Shown in pieces: positions 12,251 through 24,747 of a DNA stretch of 64,000 bases. The stretch spans positions 313,001 to 377,000 of the forward strand of contig CAJNDS010002528.1 in NCBI GenBank assembly GCA_905221605.1, written 5' to 3'. Under the pieces are notes generated by a model. The model made no database searches. It was not told the origin of the DNA and worked only from the letters and a program-made list of their open reading frames with translations. This stretch comes from Symbiodinium natans (taxonomy: Eukaryota; Sar; Dinophyceae; Suessiales; Symbiodiniaceae). Position numbers and translations under genes: made by a program. How positions within the stretch are numbered: position 1 is the first letter of the stretch; every line of letters starts with the position of its first letter.

Positions 12251-13019
12251 ACAAACTCGGTTCGCAGAATAAATTTTCGAAACTTGTGATTATAGACCCT
12301 CCTTATACTAAAGTCAGTCCAACATTATACCATTTTAATATATTCTAATTTAATAATTTTATTACTTAGATAAGTGGTATATTTTATATCATTTAATAGT
12401 GGAAATCCCAGAGAGATTGCCCTCGGAGTCCCTTAGTGGAATAAGCCACTGAAGCCTCTTTGCCCAGCTAGTCAAGGCACATGCGGCCAGCGCTGATGGC
12501 CTTGAAGGAGCGGCTGGCCAGGCCCTGTGCCCGTTGTCTCATGTTTCTTTTTCTCGCCGTGGCGGACAATACTTAACTATAACTGTACTTAGAACCCACG
12601 TATAAGCTCCTTAATTGTTTAAGTATGGTTATAAGCACAGCTACAAGTACAGTCATAACTGTGAACCCCCCAAGTACAGGGAATACGGGGCCTTGGAGAG
12701 GTTTGAGAGTCGCCGTTTGCAATGCTTCATTCGCAGTCTCCTGAAGGAACAACGAGTACCCCCGCTTGGTCACTTTGCTTGCGAAGGCCCCAAGATGCAC
12801 TGCCAAGATGCAGCTTTCCATGGCATGAGTAGAAACTTGGGCGTTGTTGGCCAACATGATCCGATGCCTGGCTGTCCGGCAAGGGGACATTGGGCTCGCA
12901 GCCCGTAGGTAGGTGACCTCTTTGAGGCAAGTCGCAGGTCCCAAGCCAGTCTTGAGCTGCAGCCTTTGATTCATGATCACATACCACCATGGATTCTTGG
13001 GGCGGCAGTCAGTCTCGCA
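12251..13019. other. Unassigned stretch, AT-rich then mixed
   Basis: An AT-rich block at about 12300-12400 is followed by unique sequence. Opposing frames at 12573-12980 have no recognised domain. No gene is supported. Confidence 0.4.
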
Positions 13020-13057
13020 AGGTTTAGGGTTTGGGGTTTAGGGTTTAGGGTTTAGGG
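13020..13057 (+). repeat. Interstitial telomere-like tract (TTTAGGG)
   Basis: Five TTTAGGG-type units (one is TTTGGGG), lying just upstream of the bestrophin gene's first recognisable exons. Confidence 0.9.
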
Positions 13058-13118
13058 AAGTTTCTTCAAGCTGTTCCCTTGGTGCTATTTCCACATCGAA
13101 GAATCGCATCCAAGGACG

Positions 13119-16100
13119 ATGGGGAATGCAAGTGCTTTGCAAACTTCGAGGTTCCGTGGTTCCAAAAGCAATGGTGTGGTCATTGCCGTGCAGCGCACTG
13201 CTCCTTGGTTGCGGGTGATCTTTCGTCCTTCCATTGCCCTTGCTGCATCCACCTACAGAAGGCAAGTCAGCCCCAGTTCTGTGAAAGTTTCCCAAGGACC
13301 GTCTTGATCCACATTCTCTGGAGGGACACCATGATCGAGTACTTCGAGAATTCTTCCGGTTTGGACAGCATTTGGTCGGGGTACACCTTTATCCTGGGGT
13401 TCCTGATCGTGTTCCGAAGTAACCAAGCTTACTCACGCTTTTGGGAAAGTGCAGTTCGGCTGCACAAGGGTGTGCCTGGTGTTGCTTTGAGGTTGGTTGA
13501 TGGCCAGATCAGGGCACTTTCAGGTTTCATGCTCCCGCATCTGCAAACATTCAATTTCCCTCACGTGTGGGGGTCCCTGCTTACCTCCTCTCCCAATTAA
13601 ATTGTAGCCCGACCATTGACAGTCTTTACACGCTACTACTAATTGCTTCAGAAACCCCCCCCAAAAACATTCTTCCTTATTAAGGGGTATATGAGATTAT
13701 CATTTTTGTATTCTTTTGGGGTTCTTAAGCAAATAGTAGGTTAGTTGGTACTGTACGTCGTGTAGGCAAAACGAAGGCGTGCTCCTGAACGAGTGCCGAC
13801 CCATGCCAACCCTCTCGCCGAGGTCTCGCTCACACACAAGATCCGGGGCGAGTGGACCAGTGCTTTCAGCAGCCTCCTAGGTTTCTGCACAAAGAGTGAG
13901 GAGCACAAAGAAGCGATTGACCACTTCCGCTCCTTTTCTGAAAGACATTCTGTCCTAGAGTCTTAGTTCTGGAAGATGCAAGCTGTGAAGCGATGACGCA
14001 TCCTGACACATCTCGGCGAGGCGAATATCTGCTGAGATTGATGAGCCCGCTGCATTGCTACGCTCTTCATGAGGCTTCTGGAGGGTTGCGCGCGCTTGAA
14101 ATTGCTCTCTCGGTGGCTTAGGGAGAAATGTGCAGATCTCTGTTGTGCATGTCTGGGCTCGAAGCTGCAGAGGTGGCAGAGTTAAACGACGAGAACATTG
14201 AGGTGGTGGACCTTGCTGGCTTGAGCGCAAGCAGCGTGGAATACTTGCACGCCAGTCCAGACAGGCCTGGCGACGGGTGTCGCGCAGACTAGCATCCCCA
14301 AGTGTCCCATGACTAAGAATGTTCACAATATTGCGCTGATGCTAAGGTGCGAAACAGTGATGCTGTGGATCGAGCGCCTCATCGTAGAGACCGAAAAGAA
14401 GAAGCTCTTCGACGTAGCACCACCAGTGCTTTCCAGAGCTTTTCAGGAGCTGTCGAATGGCATCTGGGCAGAATGATGTTCTCGGTATTCTCGTCGTCCT
14501 CCTCGTCGTCGTCATCGTCGTCGTCATCGTTGTCGTCGTGGTTGTTGTGGTTGTTGTGGTGGCAACGTGTGGGGGAAGTTGCTGTGGCTGTAGCTTTGGA
14601 CTTTGGCCAGTAGTTACCGCACAATTGACAAGATCAGTGATCGGAAAAAATTGCCATGTTTGCTGATTGCGCACCGACACTTGCGTGATGCAAGCGGGGG
14701 GAGGGCCCCCACCCACCCAATATGACCCCCACATTACTACGTACGGGATTGGGGACCCGGGCTTTGCCCTTGCGCACCACCCCATTGTCCAGCTTTCGTG
14801 GCCCCGATCTCAAGGTTCATTTTTGTGGGTTTAGGGTTTAGGGTTTAGGGTTTAGCAAAGAATTTTCCATTGACCCAAGACCTGGCGCTGCAGGGATGGT
14901 TAACGTGGCAGAGCTGCGGAAGATTGTGGAGGTGCCATTTCCATTTCCCTACTCGCAGTACCTATCCTTCATGCTGGTCCTGCACTGGATCGTGAGCCCC
15001 CTGGTCGTCGTCCAGCTTATTTCTGAGTGGTCGTGGGCTGGCGGCACCGTTTGGTTGATCTCAACTTCTTACTGGACCTTGCTCCTCGTCTTGATTGTGA
15101 CTTCAATATACAGTGAGGCTCTGCACGGGTGTTGCATGCGTGCTTGAGACTTCGTCTTGCCAGTCCGAACAGACGCTGCGTGCATGGCATGACATGCTAG
15201 ACTTGCCAGGGGCGAGGGCAAGGCTGCACCCCTTGCAGCCATGCATCTCTCCTCAAGCTTCCTGTGCAGGTTCTACATCGCCCAGGAGATTGACCAGCCA
15301 TTCGGCCAGGACTACAATGATCTGCCTGTGGTGGAGATACAGCAGAAGTTCAACCAGAGCCTGATGCACCTGGCCTCGCCCCTTCCTTCAAAGGGAGCTG
15401 GTTCCCATTTTTTGGGGGGGGTTCCGTTTTCAACAGGAATTCAACATGTCTCCAAAAACGGCTTCAGCAAGGCTTGTTAAAGCCCTTCTGCAAGCCTTCA
15501 AATTATCCTTGCAAAGGGCTTTGAACCACTTGGAAAAGCCTTGTAAATGGCTGTAGGAAGGTTTAGAAGGTCCCAAAAGGTCCCTGCACGGATTTCATCC
15601 AAATACGGCTTCAGCAAGGCTGATACAGGGCTTAGGTACCTGCAAAGCCTAGATCCTACAAGGGGACCCCCCAACTCCTTTCGAAGCATTTTCGAGGCAA
15701 GGGCCGGGGATTGGGACTGGTAGAAAAGGCCTGTTACCCCTTGTATGAACGGAAAGCACCATATGTGTTTCGGATCTACGCTGCAGGCCCTGATTTTGGG
15801 GTTTGTGTCCAGGGGTCTCTGGAGCTCTTGGGTTTAAGATTCTGCGCGGCTGCGTCCGGCGACTAGCATGCGCGTGCTGAGATTCCCACAATGCTCCCAG
15901 AACCTGAAGCATGTATGCCCCGCTGTGCAAGGCCAGACACCTACATGTTACCGGACTTCATAGCGGAGATGTCAAACCGACGTACGGTCTGCATGAGAAC
16001 TTCAAGGTCGAGTCTCAGGACAACGGTACCCTGGGCACACAGATTCAGCCTGAGCAGCGAGCCATATACGAAGCAAATCACAAGCCTGGCTTAAGAGCTT

Positions 16101-16135
16101 TCAAACAAAGTGCCACCAAAGGCATCGAATCGTGA
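13119..16135 (+). CDS. Bestrophin-family anion channel (multi-exon)
   Basis: Probable exons are 13297-13469, 13841-about 13945, about 14130-14264, 14347-about 14464, 14894-15112, 15270-about 15376 and about 15930-16135. Together they follow the bestrophin order: an early membrane segment with FLIVFRSNQAYSRFWES (family FRxNxxxxRWWE), then IRGEWTSAFSSLLGFC, FDVAPPVLSRAFQELSNGI, EVPFPFPYSQ, two membrane segments (SFMLVLHWIVSPLVVVQLIS and WTLLLVLIVTSIY), and the acidic IDQPFGQDYNDLP. The last matches the family's FGxDxNDLP signature, which is Ca2+-linked in animal members. The family forms pentameric chloride/bicarbonate channels. The 5' end is uncertain: a frame from ATG 13119 (FRGSKSNGVVIAVQRTAPWL) would need a very short intron before 13297. 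The final exon ends at TGA 16133-16135. At least one donor is GC. Confidence 0.8.
14488..14565. repeat. TCG/TCC/TTG triplet microsatellite in a bestrophin intron
   Basis: Imperfect tcg/tcc/tca triplets grading into ttg. It lies in the intron after the FQELSNGI exon. The open frames on both strands here encode homopolymer-like sequence and are artefacts. Confidence 0.85.
14830..14855 (+). repeat. Interstitial telomere-like tract (TTTAGGG) in a bestrophin intron
   Basis: Three complete units plus TTTAG, about 40 bases upstream of the acceptor of the exon at 14894. Confidence 0.85.
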
Positions 16136-17179
16136 AGCTTTCATCCAATCGCCTGCACCTTCTGCGGTGGAGATCGTAATTGACGACGAGGCTTGACCCT
16201 CAGTATTCCAGGTGAAGTAAAAGCCTTGTCGGTCTGCAGGGACCCATGCAGGCCCGAATGGCAGTTTCCACACTGCTTCAGGTCTCTAGCACGCACTTGG
16301 CTGAACTTGCTGAAGAGCCTGCTGCAGATGCAATCCCTGTGCCTCAGCTGAAGACCATTGCCAGGGCCTACCGAAAGCTTGTTCGCTCATTCATGTCCGA
16401 CTATCCGGCAGGTGACCCCACAGAGCACCAAGATCATTCTTGGTCCAAGAGCCATTGAGGTGGCAGCTCGCAGAGGCACCCAAAATTGCTTAGGGTTTAG
16501 GGTTTAGGCTTTGCAAAAAAAGGGTTTCGGGTTGAGAGTTTAGGGTTTTTTTTTTTTTAAAGGGCTTTTTTTTAGGGTTTAGGAGTCGGTCAGGTTTGAG
16601 AGACCTGCGAAGACCAGCGAATTTTTAAAGGGATCCAAGGGGTTGAGTCTTGCAGAGCGTCCCAAACGCACGTGAAAGGCCAGGAAGAAGGGATGCCGGG
16701 ACACAGACCGTCTTTTCCGGTAGCCGTAAAGTCTAACAGTCTAACAACATGGTGACGTCAGACAGAGCCCAGCAACAGCTGCCAACTGCCAACGGCCACA
16801 GTTCATTGTTGTTGGTATGAATTAAATCATGAAAATTTGTATTGAATTGCTATATGAATCTTGTTCTGGGCAGTATGAATTCTATCGTTACTACCATGAT
16901 GATTACTGTCATTATTTTATGCTGCGCCCGATGTACGCGCGAAAGCAGCCACACAGCTGCTGCACCCGTACAAGCTAGCATTTCTGCAAGAGGCGCTAGG
17001 TCGAGAATTCAAAACGCCGCACTCGGCATGAAGCCTCCGTTCACCTCCCTTGCCGCTTGCCATCGTTCTGCCGTCGCACCTGCCCATGAAGTCTAAGCTT
17101 GCAAAGTTTCCTCACCTGGCCAGATATCTCCATCAACGAGCCCGTCCAGCTACAACAGCTGAAGAGCCGCTTGGATACG
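16136..17179. other. Unassigned stretch after bestrophin
   Basis: About 16246-16458 (+) is open, with protein-like composition (VSTLLQVSSTHLAELAEEPA...), but belongs to no recognised family. It could be a terminal exon of the bestrophin gene or part of the next gene. Degenerate TTTAGGG tracts and a poly-T lie at 16490-16590. The rest shows nothing. Confidence 0.35.
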
Positions 17180-17685
17180 AGACATGCAGATGTACCTTGT
17201 TATAAAGGGCCAACTTGAGTACATTTCCCGGGTGTGGCAGGTATCCTCCGCGAGCTAGCGCCACCAACGTGGAGCTCTGAGGAGTTGCTCGAAGAGGGGG
17301 GGAGGGTCATGCAGGGTGCTGCTCGAAAGTCAAGGTCCCGCTGGGTAACCTTTTTGTGGAGCCCTGCCCTGTTTATCAGCAGCCCCTGCACCAAAAATGG
17401 GGCGCACCCCTCAATACTTAAGACTTTTCTGAGCATTTAGGGTTTTTTACGTTTAAAAAACCCTTTAAGGTTTCTAGGGTTTTTATATCGTAAAGCAACC
17501 TAAATGCGATTGAGAAGATTTTGGGAAGTACAGCTAGCAATGGCCACTGGGGTCTTGGAGCTGCTCTCCACATCCTGCAGGATCTGGACTCCTTTGTTGA
17601 CCTTGCTGGCGCCCATAGGCAACTTATGTGGAGGCACTTGGCACCTTGGCTTAAGAAGTTGTGGGGATGCCTGGAGGCAGATCAG
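17180..17685 (+). CDS. Possible cyclic-nucleotide-binding protein fragment (two exons)
   Basis: About 17180-17240 encodes MQMYLVIKGQLEYISRVWQ and ends at a GT donor (gtatcc). The YLVIKGxLEY pattern resembles the beta strands of cNMP-binding domains in ion channels. About 17496-17685 is a clearly protein-like exon (AIEKILGSTASNGHWGLGAA..., ending CLEADQ) with a GT donor. I cannot show that the two belong to one protein, and the canonical phosphate-binding cassette is not visible. Confidence 0.35.
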
Positions 17686-18003
17686 GTGCTCTGAGATGCA
17701 CATGAAGCACGAAGGAGAGCGCAGCTGTCCCGCAAGAGATGCCGGTGGAATCTGGAGATCAGAAGCTGTCTCTGACGGAGCCTCTCGACTGCACTCTCGA
17801 CTTTCGACTCCGGGTGCAAAGGTGATGAGTGCGCCACGGTCAGTCCTGTGTAGTGGCATGCACGTGCCCTGCCTGACCGATCGTGAGGGTCAGGGTTCAC
17901 TTGCTAAGGTTGACGACCTGCCTCAAAGACTTAGCATCCAAAGCCCGACGCAACTCCACGGAACTGCAGGAGGTGGGAGTGGAGGGGAGACATCAGTCCA
18001 GTA

Positions 18004-18050
18004 CCCTAAACCCTAAAACCTAAAACCTAAACCCTAAACCCTAAAGCCCT
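18004..18050 (-). repeat. Interstitial telomere-like tract (CCCTAAA)
   Basis: About six CCCTAAA-type units with 1-bp indels (ccctaaaacctaaaacc). Confidence 0.85.
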
Positions 18051-18195
18051 AAATAACCAGTTGTCGTAGAAGTTTGCCTGTCTGGATGCGCAGGCGACTT
18101 TGCGTGAGCGAGCTTTGGAACAGGGCAGCCAGCTGCTTGCCCTGAGTCAACTGCTGCCGCTTGGATCAAGATGCTGATCGGGATCGGTTGGGCGG

Positions 18196-18439
18196 TTTAG
18201 GGTTTAGGGTTTAGGGTTTAGGGTTTAGGGTTTAGGGTTTAGGGTTTAGGGTTTAGGGAACCCTAAACCCTAAACCCTAAACCCTAAACCCTAAACCCTA
18301 AACCCTAAACCCTAAACCCTAAACCCTAAACCCTAAACCCTAAACCCTAAACCCTAAACCCTAAACCCTAAACCCTAAACCCTAAACCCTAAACCCTAAA
18401 CCCTAAACCCTAAACCCTAAACCCTAAACCCTAAACCCT
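18196..18439. repeat. Head-to-head telomere-repeat array
   Basis: Nine perfect TTTAGGG units (18196-18258) are followed by AA and then 25 perfect CCCTAAA units plus CCCT (18261-18439). The orientation switches at a single point, G-rich to C-rich. That is the arrangement expected from joining two chromosome ends, or from an inverted insertion of telomeric DNA. All units are intact, so the array is young or homogenised. Confidence 0.95.
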
Positions 18440-18612
18440 GCCCCAGCTGTGCAGGAGAGAAAAAAACCCTAAACCCTACTTATTGGGCTTGCACTTAGGA
18501 CCGGCACCTCGAGACGGCCCGTGACCGTTGCCGAGTCTTCACCTGCTGAGACAAGTGATGCTTCCAGATCCTAGGTCCCGGCTACCCTGGCAACTCCTAC
18601 AACCTCTCATGG

Positions 18613-18647
18613 TTTAGGGTTTAGGGTTTAGGGTTTAGGGTGTAGGG
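18613..18647 (+). repeat. Interstitial telomere-like tract (TTTAGGG)
   Basis: Four perfect units followed by a variant (gtgtaggg). Confidence 0.9.
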
Positions 18648-18873
18648 TATACTGCCCGGTAGTGTTGCTGGGTGCATGTATTCTCTCCTTCGGAAGAAGC
18701 GAGGAAGCTGTGCAAAGGACCCTGGCTGTGACAAACTACGGGCTGAGCAGTTTCACAGTGGCATGTGGGGGGGGAGCCACTGAGGAGGTCATCCCCCCCA
18801 CCTTGCGCGCTGACGCAAGACATTGTTTCGAAGTCGAAGCAATCCTCTGCTCGAATGGAGCAGCGTAGGATGA

Positions 18874-19001
18874 CCCTAAACCCTAAACTGCCCTAAACCC
18901 TAAACCCTACACCCTACACCCTAAACCCTAAACCCGACACCCTAAACCCTGAACCCTAAACCCTAAACCCTGAACCCTGAACCCTAAACCCTAAACCCTA
19001 G
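18874..19001 (-). repeat. Long degenerate interstitial telomere-like tract (CCCTAAA)
   Basis: About 18 units. Many are CCCTAAA, with variants CCCTACA, CCCGACA and CCCTGAA. The variants repeat in neighbouring units, which suggests local duplication after insertion. Confidence 0.9.
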
Positions 19002-19149
19002 CGCAGGAACCCGATGAACAATCTCCATCGCCCCTCGCTTTGCGTCGCAGATCCTTCGGGCCCAGGTCGCGCGAAGATTCTGTAAGCCCTCGTCGCGCAG
19101 CTCACTTCCCTAAGCAACCATCCGAATGCTGGAAGTAGCACATTAACTT

Positions 19150-19192
19150 ATTATTGGTAATATTATTTTACTATTATTATTATTACTATTAC

Positions 19193-19223
<31 letters not shown>

Positions 19224-19225
19224 GA
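19150..19225. repeat. TTA triplet microsatellite
   Basis: Imperfect (TAT/TTA)n. A short related patch at 19365-19390 shares the phrase 'agtagcacattaactattatta', so this is probably part of a duplicated segment. Confidence 0.85.
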
Positions 19226-19631
19226 TTCCTTGGCCTGGCAGCCCTCCGGCGGCATGTGCGCAAAGAGAGCCGGCATGTCGAGGTAAGCTGTAATTTGTGC
19301 ACAAGCTGGGCAGCGCCACTGCCTTTTGGACTCGTGGCCTTGAGAGTTTGAAGTAGCACATTACCTATTATTATCATTATCATTATGATTATTAGTATGT
19401 TGATTATTTCTATTTACCTTTGTACTTCCTCCTTGGTTTCAAATCTCCACAAAGCCCCGGGCCACGGTGCACGTGTCTATTACTACAAGCGTGGATCTGC
19501 AGTTCAAAGAAACGGCGGCAGTCTCACCTTGTCAATCTGGACGAGGACTGTCAAGGCTTCTCAGAGAAACTGTGCGACACCGATCTTGGTGGCAGGGGTC
19601 AGGTTGTTACACACCCTTAAAACCGCTTTCA

Positions 19632-19732
19632 CTTGGGATGTTCCCTCTTATACTAACAGTCCTTAATCGGGATCATCGTACCCCTTTTATGATCCCTGTA
19701 AGGACTCTTCGTATAAGGGGAAGCATCCCAAG
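19632..19732. mobile_element. Foldback (MITE-like) element, family B copy 1
   Basis: The left arm 19632-19674 (cttgggatgttccctcttat...gatcat) pairs with the right arm 19690-19732 (atgatccct...aaggggaagcatcccaag) over about 43 bases with few mismatches, around a 15-base loop. There is no coding capacity. A second copy of the right arm lies at 35010-35055. Confidence 0.75.
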
Positions 19733-22700
19733 CCTTCGTCCCCAACCTTCACAAGGTCAGGTCAAGCGTCTCTTGTTGCTGGCAGGCAGGTGCCCCCTGG
19801 GCCTTGATCCCAGTCGCAAGGACGCGCTGGATTGGAGCATCATTTCGGCCAAGTGAATGTCTTTGGGCTGAGGTGTCCAGTCGACTGCTGCTCAATCGGA
19901 CTCACTGCGACTGAGGAGTCTGGAGTTGCCTGGAGGAAAACATCCGAGTTGAGGCAGCTTCGTGGAGCACCATTCACTTCAGGCCTTCCCATGGCCCAAT
20001 GGTCCATTTCGCGAAAGCTGCGGCCTGTTGGCTCAGCAGGGAATTGGTTAAACTAGCTTGAGAAGAGGCATGCGCGTAAAACTTGAATGAATGAATTAGT
20101 TGTGTTGATGGGAGTGCGATGGCGGCGCGAATTCCGCTTTGTGTTTTTGCGAAGCCTCCGCGGCCGAAGCCTCGGTACCATGGTGATCCAATCGTGTTGT
20201 AAAGTCCCCAGTCAGAATCAGAGAAGTAGCACCCGTGCAGCAATAATGTCACAGCAGCTTGCGCTGTCTTAGACTATGAGCTGGACATGGATACTGGAAT
20301 TAGCTGGGAAGAACTGGAAATGGCCAGAAACTGCGCGAATGTGCAGACAAATGGCGGAGAACAGCTGTTGTATAGCAGGAATTGTTAGAAAATTCGCTGA
20401 CTGGAAGACGTTGGAAATAGAAATGGCGAGGATGGCTGGAAATAAGATGGATATACAAGACCGGTTTAGGTTCAAGGCTTGGAGAGATGGTCCCAGCTGA
20501 GAATTGCATGTTCCCGGGTCGTTGGGTAGGGGACACAAACCCCCTAAAGCCCCAAAAACCGAATCCCTCCAAATCCCAAAGCCTGAGCCCTGAAGTCCAA
20601 TCCCTGGAACTCCTTTGTATCCTCCAACCTAAACCGACTCCGAGGCCCGGAAGGGCGGGGGCCCCTGAGCTGCCTTGTGTTATAGGCTGTGAGGTGAGGT
20701 GACCCCTGTGTGTTTTATGTCTTTTTTGTCTTTTGAGAACGAGAGATCTGGACCTTTTTGAGGCAAAGACCCGACTGGCGGCCAGCATCGGCGATGATGC
20801 TGCATGCAGGTTCCTTCAGTGCTTCACTGATCCCTATACACGCTGCCTTGCTTTGCATTCTTTGCAAGGCTTGCTACAGCCCGACTCCTGAGCTTTATCC
20901 AGCGCATCCAGCGCTCAGCGACCCGCGCGTCTCTTGTGCAGTTGAGGCCTTCATTAGCGATTTCATCTTCATGGCCTCGAATCTTGACTGGGCCTATCCG
21001 GTCCTAGTGTGGGCCCATGAGTGCCCAAAGCGCCTTCCCTTCGAAGCTCGCAAGCCTTGACGAAGGCGACGACGGAAGACGGGATGGATGCTTCCAGTTT
21101 TCCGCGCCCTGACGTAAGCCAGCTCGTGTTCATCTCAGCTTACGCAGCTACTCACTGCCTGCAGAGGCCCGCAGCCTTTCCGTCTGATGTGCCTCTCGGG
21201 CTGCAAACTGTCAAGCCGGCTCAGCGCAACGAAGCACGGGGGGGGGCATTTTTCGGCAGGCCTCCGACCACTGTCACCCGCCTTCGGCTCAATCACCTTC
21301 TTAGGCCGGACTGTGAAAGGTTGATGATCGGCTGACATGTGAAGGCTGGAAGCAGCCTGACGGTGATCTCGGTGCAAAGTTAGAGGACTGCGTTGGGACC
21401 GCGTTTGCGCTCCTCTCCACTTCAATGCGAGACACAGTTGACAATGACCTGTGCGACCTTTTTGTTTGCTTTGGAGCCTGGAGGGCATCATCCGGCAGGG
21501 CCTTGAGCTGGCCGAGGCATGAAGCTCCATGAACCTGCGCTGGTGTGCCACAAATCCGTGGCCACCGGCTTACAGCTCTGTGGACTCTGTAGCATCGAGG
21601 CGACCATCTGCCTCGGGGCGGACAGTCAGTAGCCCAGCTCGCAGACGTTTTTTTGCCAGAGGCGGCCTTAACGAGTATCTGACGATTTTTACACGCGCAA
21701 TAGCAAATCAAAACGGGTATGTAGGACTGTGCTATCCTCCCGCGCTTGCACACGTGTTCAGGTCCTGGACGGCCCACCCAACGACTCGAGGATACCAGGC
21801 CAAAACGCAGTCTTGTGCCACACCTGTCGGAGCAGGGGCATACCATGTGCAGGCAAGCTCTGCTGGATGGCTACGATGCAGTGCCCGTCGCCCGGGCGCG
21901 TTGGCACACGCGCGAGTTGAGAACTACGATGCTGGTTGGGTTGGAATGATGTTAGGCTTGGGCCTTCAGAAGATGGAGGGTACAAGGCTCAGAGGCTGCC
22001 ACAATGGCGTGCTAGGTATGGCTTCAGCATCTGGGGGGCGTCCTAGGTACGACTTGATTGCTTTGAAGCGATGCCCTCCTGGACTATTGGCGGCCATGTC
22101 CTCGGGATCGGGACAGTTGTTGATTCCTGGATAATCCCGGCTTGGTGAGCAAGACCGCAAAGCTTTCTGCTGAGGACTTGCCATGGAGCCAGCGTGCTCC
22201 CAAGCATCATCCTGTTCTTGAAGCCCACAGAAAAGGGAGCACTGGTCCGAGGCCAACAACTTTTGAAGCCACGAAGAAGCGTTTGGAAGAGTGAGCTGCC
22301 GAGAACATGGAGCTTGCCACTGTTGCCGTGGTCCTGCAGTCTCTGCCACTGCCAAGTTTTGGCGATTGCAACAGGCAAGGGCTACGCGTGGCTGTGCCCG
22401 GCCGTCAGCATGCCTGCATGTGCCTGCATTCCGCCGGTGCTCTGGTCACGTCTGACCGAAACTCGAGGCTGAGCAAATGGTGGGATGTCGACGAGGTGAG
22501 CGCGACGTTGACGCCAGACTCTTGATTCACTTGGTTCAATGATGCAGCTGATATGCGAAGGTTGAGGACCTGAAGAGGCTTCAGGAGTGCCGCAAGTGTT
22601 TCAACATGTTGCAACCAAGCCTTCCAAAGGCATGACCACGTTTTGTGTAGGTCTTGTTTGAAGGCATCGCCCTGTAAGATTTTCCCCCTGCGTGTGTAGG

Positions 22701-24747
22701 TTGTTTCGCAAGCTTGTGGTGACGGCGCCTGTACGCGCCTATGCGTTTTTGCAGGTTTCAGGGTATTGGGGCGGGGGGTGGGGGGGGGGGGGTAAGAACG
22801 TCATTCATATTGCGCAAAGTATTGATATTTACAGCGTTTTCGCCTCTTGTACAACATACTGCACAAGCATAAACACAATCCTTAACCCCAAGTGTAACCT
22901 AAGGCAAGTCAATACTTTCAACAAACTCTCTCTACAATAGTTTTTCTTCTGCAGCCTCTTCAAACATGAGCTTAAAACCCGAGCGAAAACGCAGTTAGGC
23001 CCAAAGTTTACTTCAGCCTCTAGTGTTTTTCGCGCACCTGAACACCAATTTTGGTTGAGATTGCGCTCTGGCTGTGTTTTCGCGCGTATCCACGCAAAAC
23101 GCCTCATTCTGAAATCTCTAGAAACGCATAGGCGCGCACAGGCGCCGTTACCAAGTTTGTGCATCGTCTGTTGTTTTGGTGTTTGGTCGCGAGAGAAAAA
23201 AACTCCGAAAACGGTTATTTTCACTTGAAAGTCACTGTGCAGTCATGTAAAGCAGTGAAAGCGTGTCAATGAGCATGACAAAAGCACACACACACACACA
23301 CTTTCGCTGAGGTACGGAGGTTAAACCTCACGCCCTACTAAGTCCTACTAGGGGTCCACACCTCTCTGCAGCACTCAGGGGTGGAGTCGGGGGAGGTCAC
23401 CTCACCTCTTGGGCACAGGCACTGGAGGGAGGACACGGCACCCCTTTTTCTAGAAGAAAGGGGAGTGATGAACCCTCCCTGCAAGCTCATGATGCCTTGG
23501 TCTTTCAAGTTGCTGCGGAAATTTTCGTGTTTTGCGAACACCGCCAGCGCTCCAACAGCCAGGAGCAATCAGAAACAGCACGCTTTAGGCCACCGCTACT
23601 AGTCGGGTTCTCTGCAGCGTTGCTGGCGAAAGAATAAGAGACCAGGCAGGGCTGCGACTTCGGGGCTTGAGTTGCTGGGTGATCTTCGTGGCAGTGATAC
23701 ACAACGTAGTGTGACACCGGGTACAGCGCCAAACAGCACCTATCAGATTTTACATGATTTTCCATATCATGGCGGGCTTGCACGTCCCGGTGTGTGGGCC
23801 AAGTGGTTTGACCATGCTTTCAAGGGCGCGATGCAATACGGCCAAAATTTCAAGTGGCGCAACTTCTTGCACATACAAATTGCAGGCCGAACATTTGATG
23901 GAGACATCATTGCGTTCGGTCACTGACCCTTTATCACTCATGCGCTGCTGGACGGTTTTGGAGCCCCCTGTTTAACTGTTCTTGGGACTGCCTGAGCTTG
24001 CTTTCAGAACGACTGCAGAGGGAGTGTCTTCGCTCGTGAGCACTGCTTCGACAGAGAGGAAGGCAGTAGAACTTCACGGGCCTACCAACCGTAGCAGGCC
24101 AAGAAACGTGATCTGCCTGGAAGATACGAAGCAGCTCTTCTACGGAGCAGTCGGACTTAAAAGCATTGAAGACTCTGGCGCTGGTCAAAGACATGCAGTG
24201 AAACACACAGGGTGAGAGGGCCATGGCTGCGCCGTCTGAAGGCCTTGGACTTGCCCTGCAACAACCTCCCACTATAGCCCGAGCTCCCTGACTTCACCAA
24301 CAGAGCGATCTTGATCTTTTTTTTGTCGACTCGTTGCCTGCACGCTTGGCGGATGTTTTTTTCATAGCTTGCTTCCAAATCAGGACCACTCATTAGGAAC
24401 CAAATTGTTCTGTTGTCGAACAGCCTGTGTCCTATGTCTGTGAGGTGTGTGCAGCCCACTTGTTAGATAGCTCAAAAAAAGTTGTCGGAAAGGACTATCC
24501 TCAGTCATCGTCGAGCGAAGGGCAAGAAACAAGCTCTTGTTGCCAACTCTGCCACATCATCTTCTCCTCCGGCCCTTTTAAAGAAACGATCGCTCTATGT
24601 CACGCAAACCTTTGACAGCGCACGTGCTGGCATTGAGCTGGTGCAACCAACCAGAGGCCATTCAAAGGCATCATGAGCGACTTTCAGACTCAAACAGCTG
24701 TTGGGGTAGTGGACCCTGCACCCGAAACCCTCAACCCTAAACCCTGC
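19733..24747. other. Unassigned stretch
   Basis: No gene is assigned. Scattered exon-like pieces include 22300-22495 (+, ending DRNSRLSKWWDVDE before a GT donor) and 23672-23926 (+, containing WAKWFDHAFKGAMQYGQNFK). Neither has a recognised family. A poly-G tract at about 22775-22792 and CA repeats at about 23285-23301 are present. Confidence 0.35.

Noticed and set aside
14457-14666. Polyvaline/polyserine ORFs
   Set aside because: Produced by the TCG/TTG triplet microsatellite inside a bestrophin intron.
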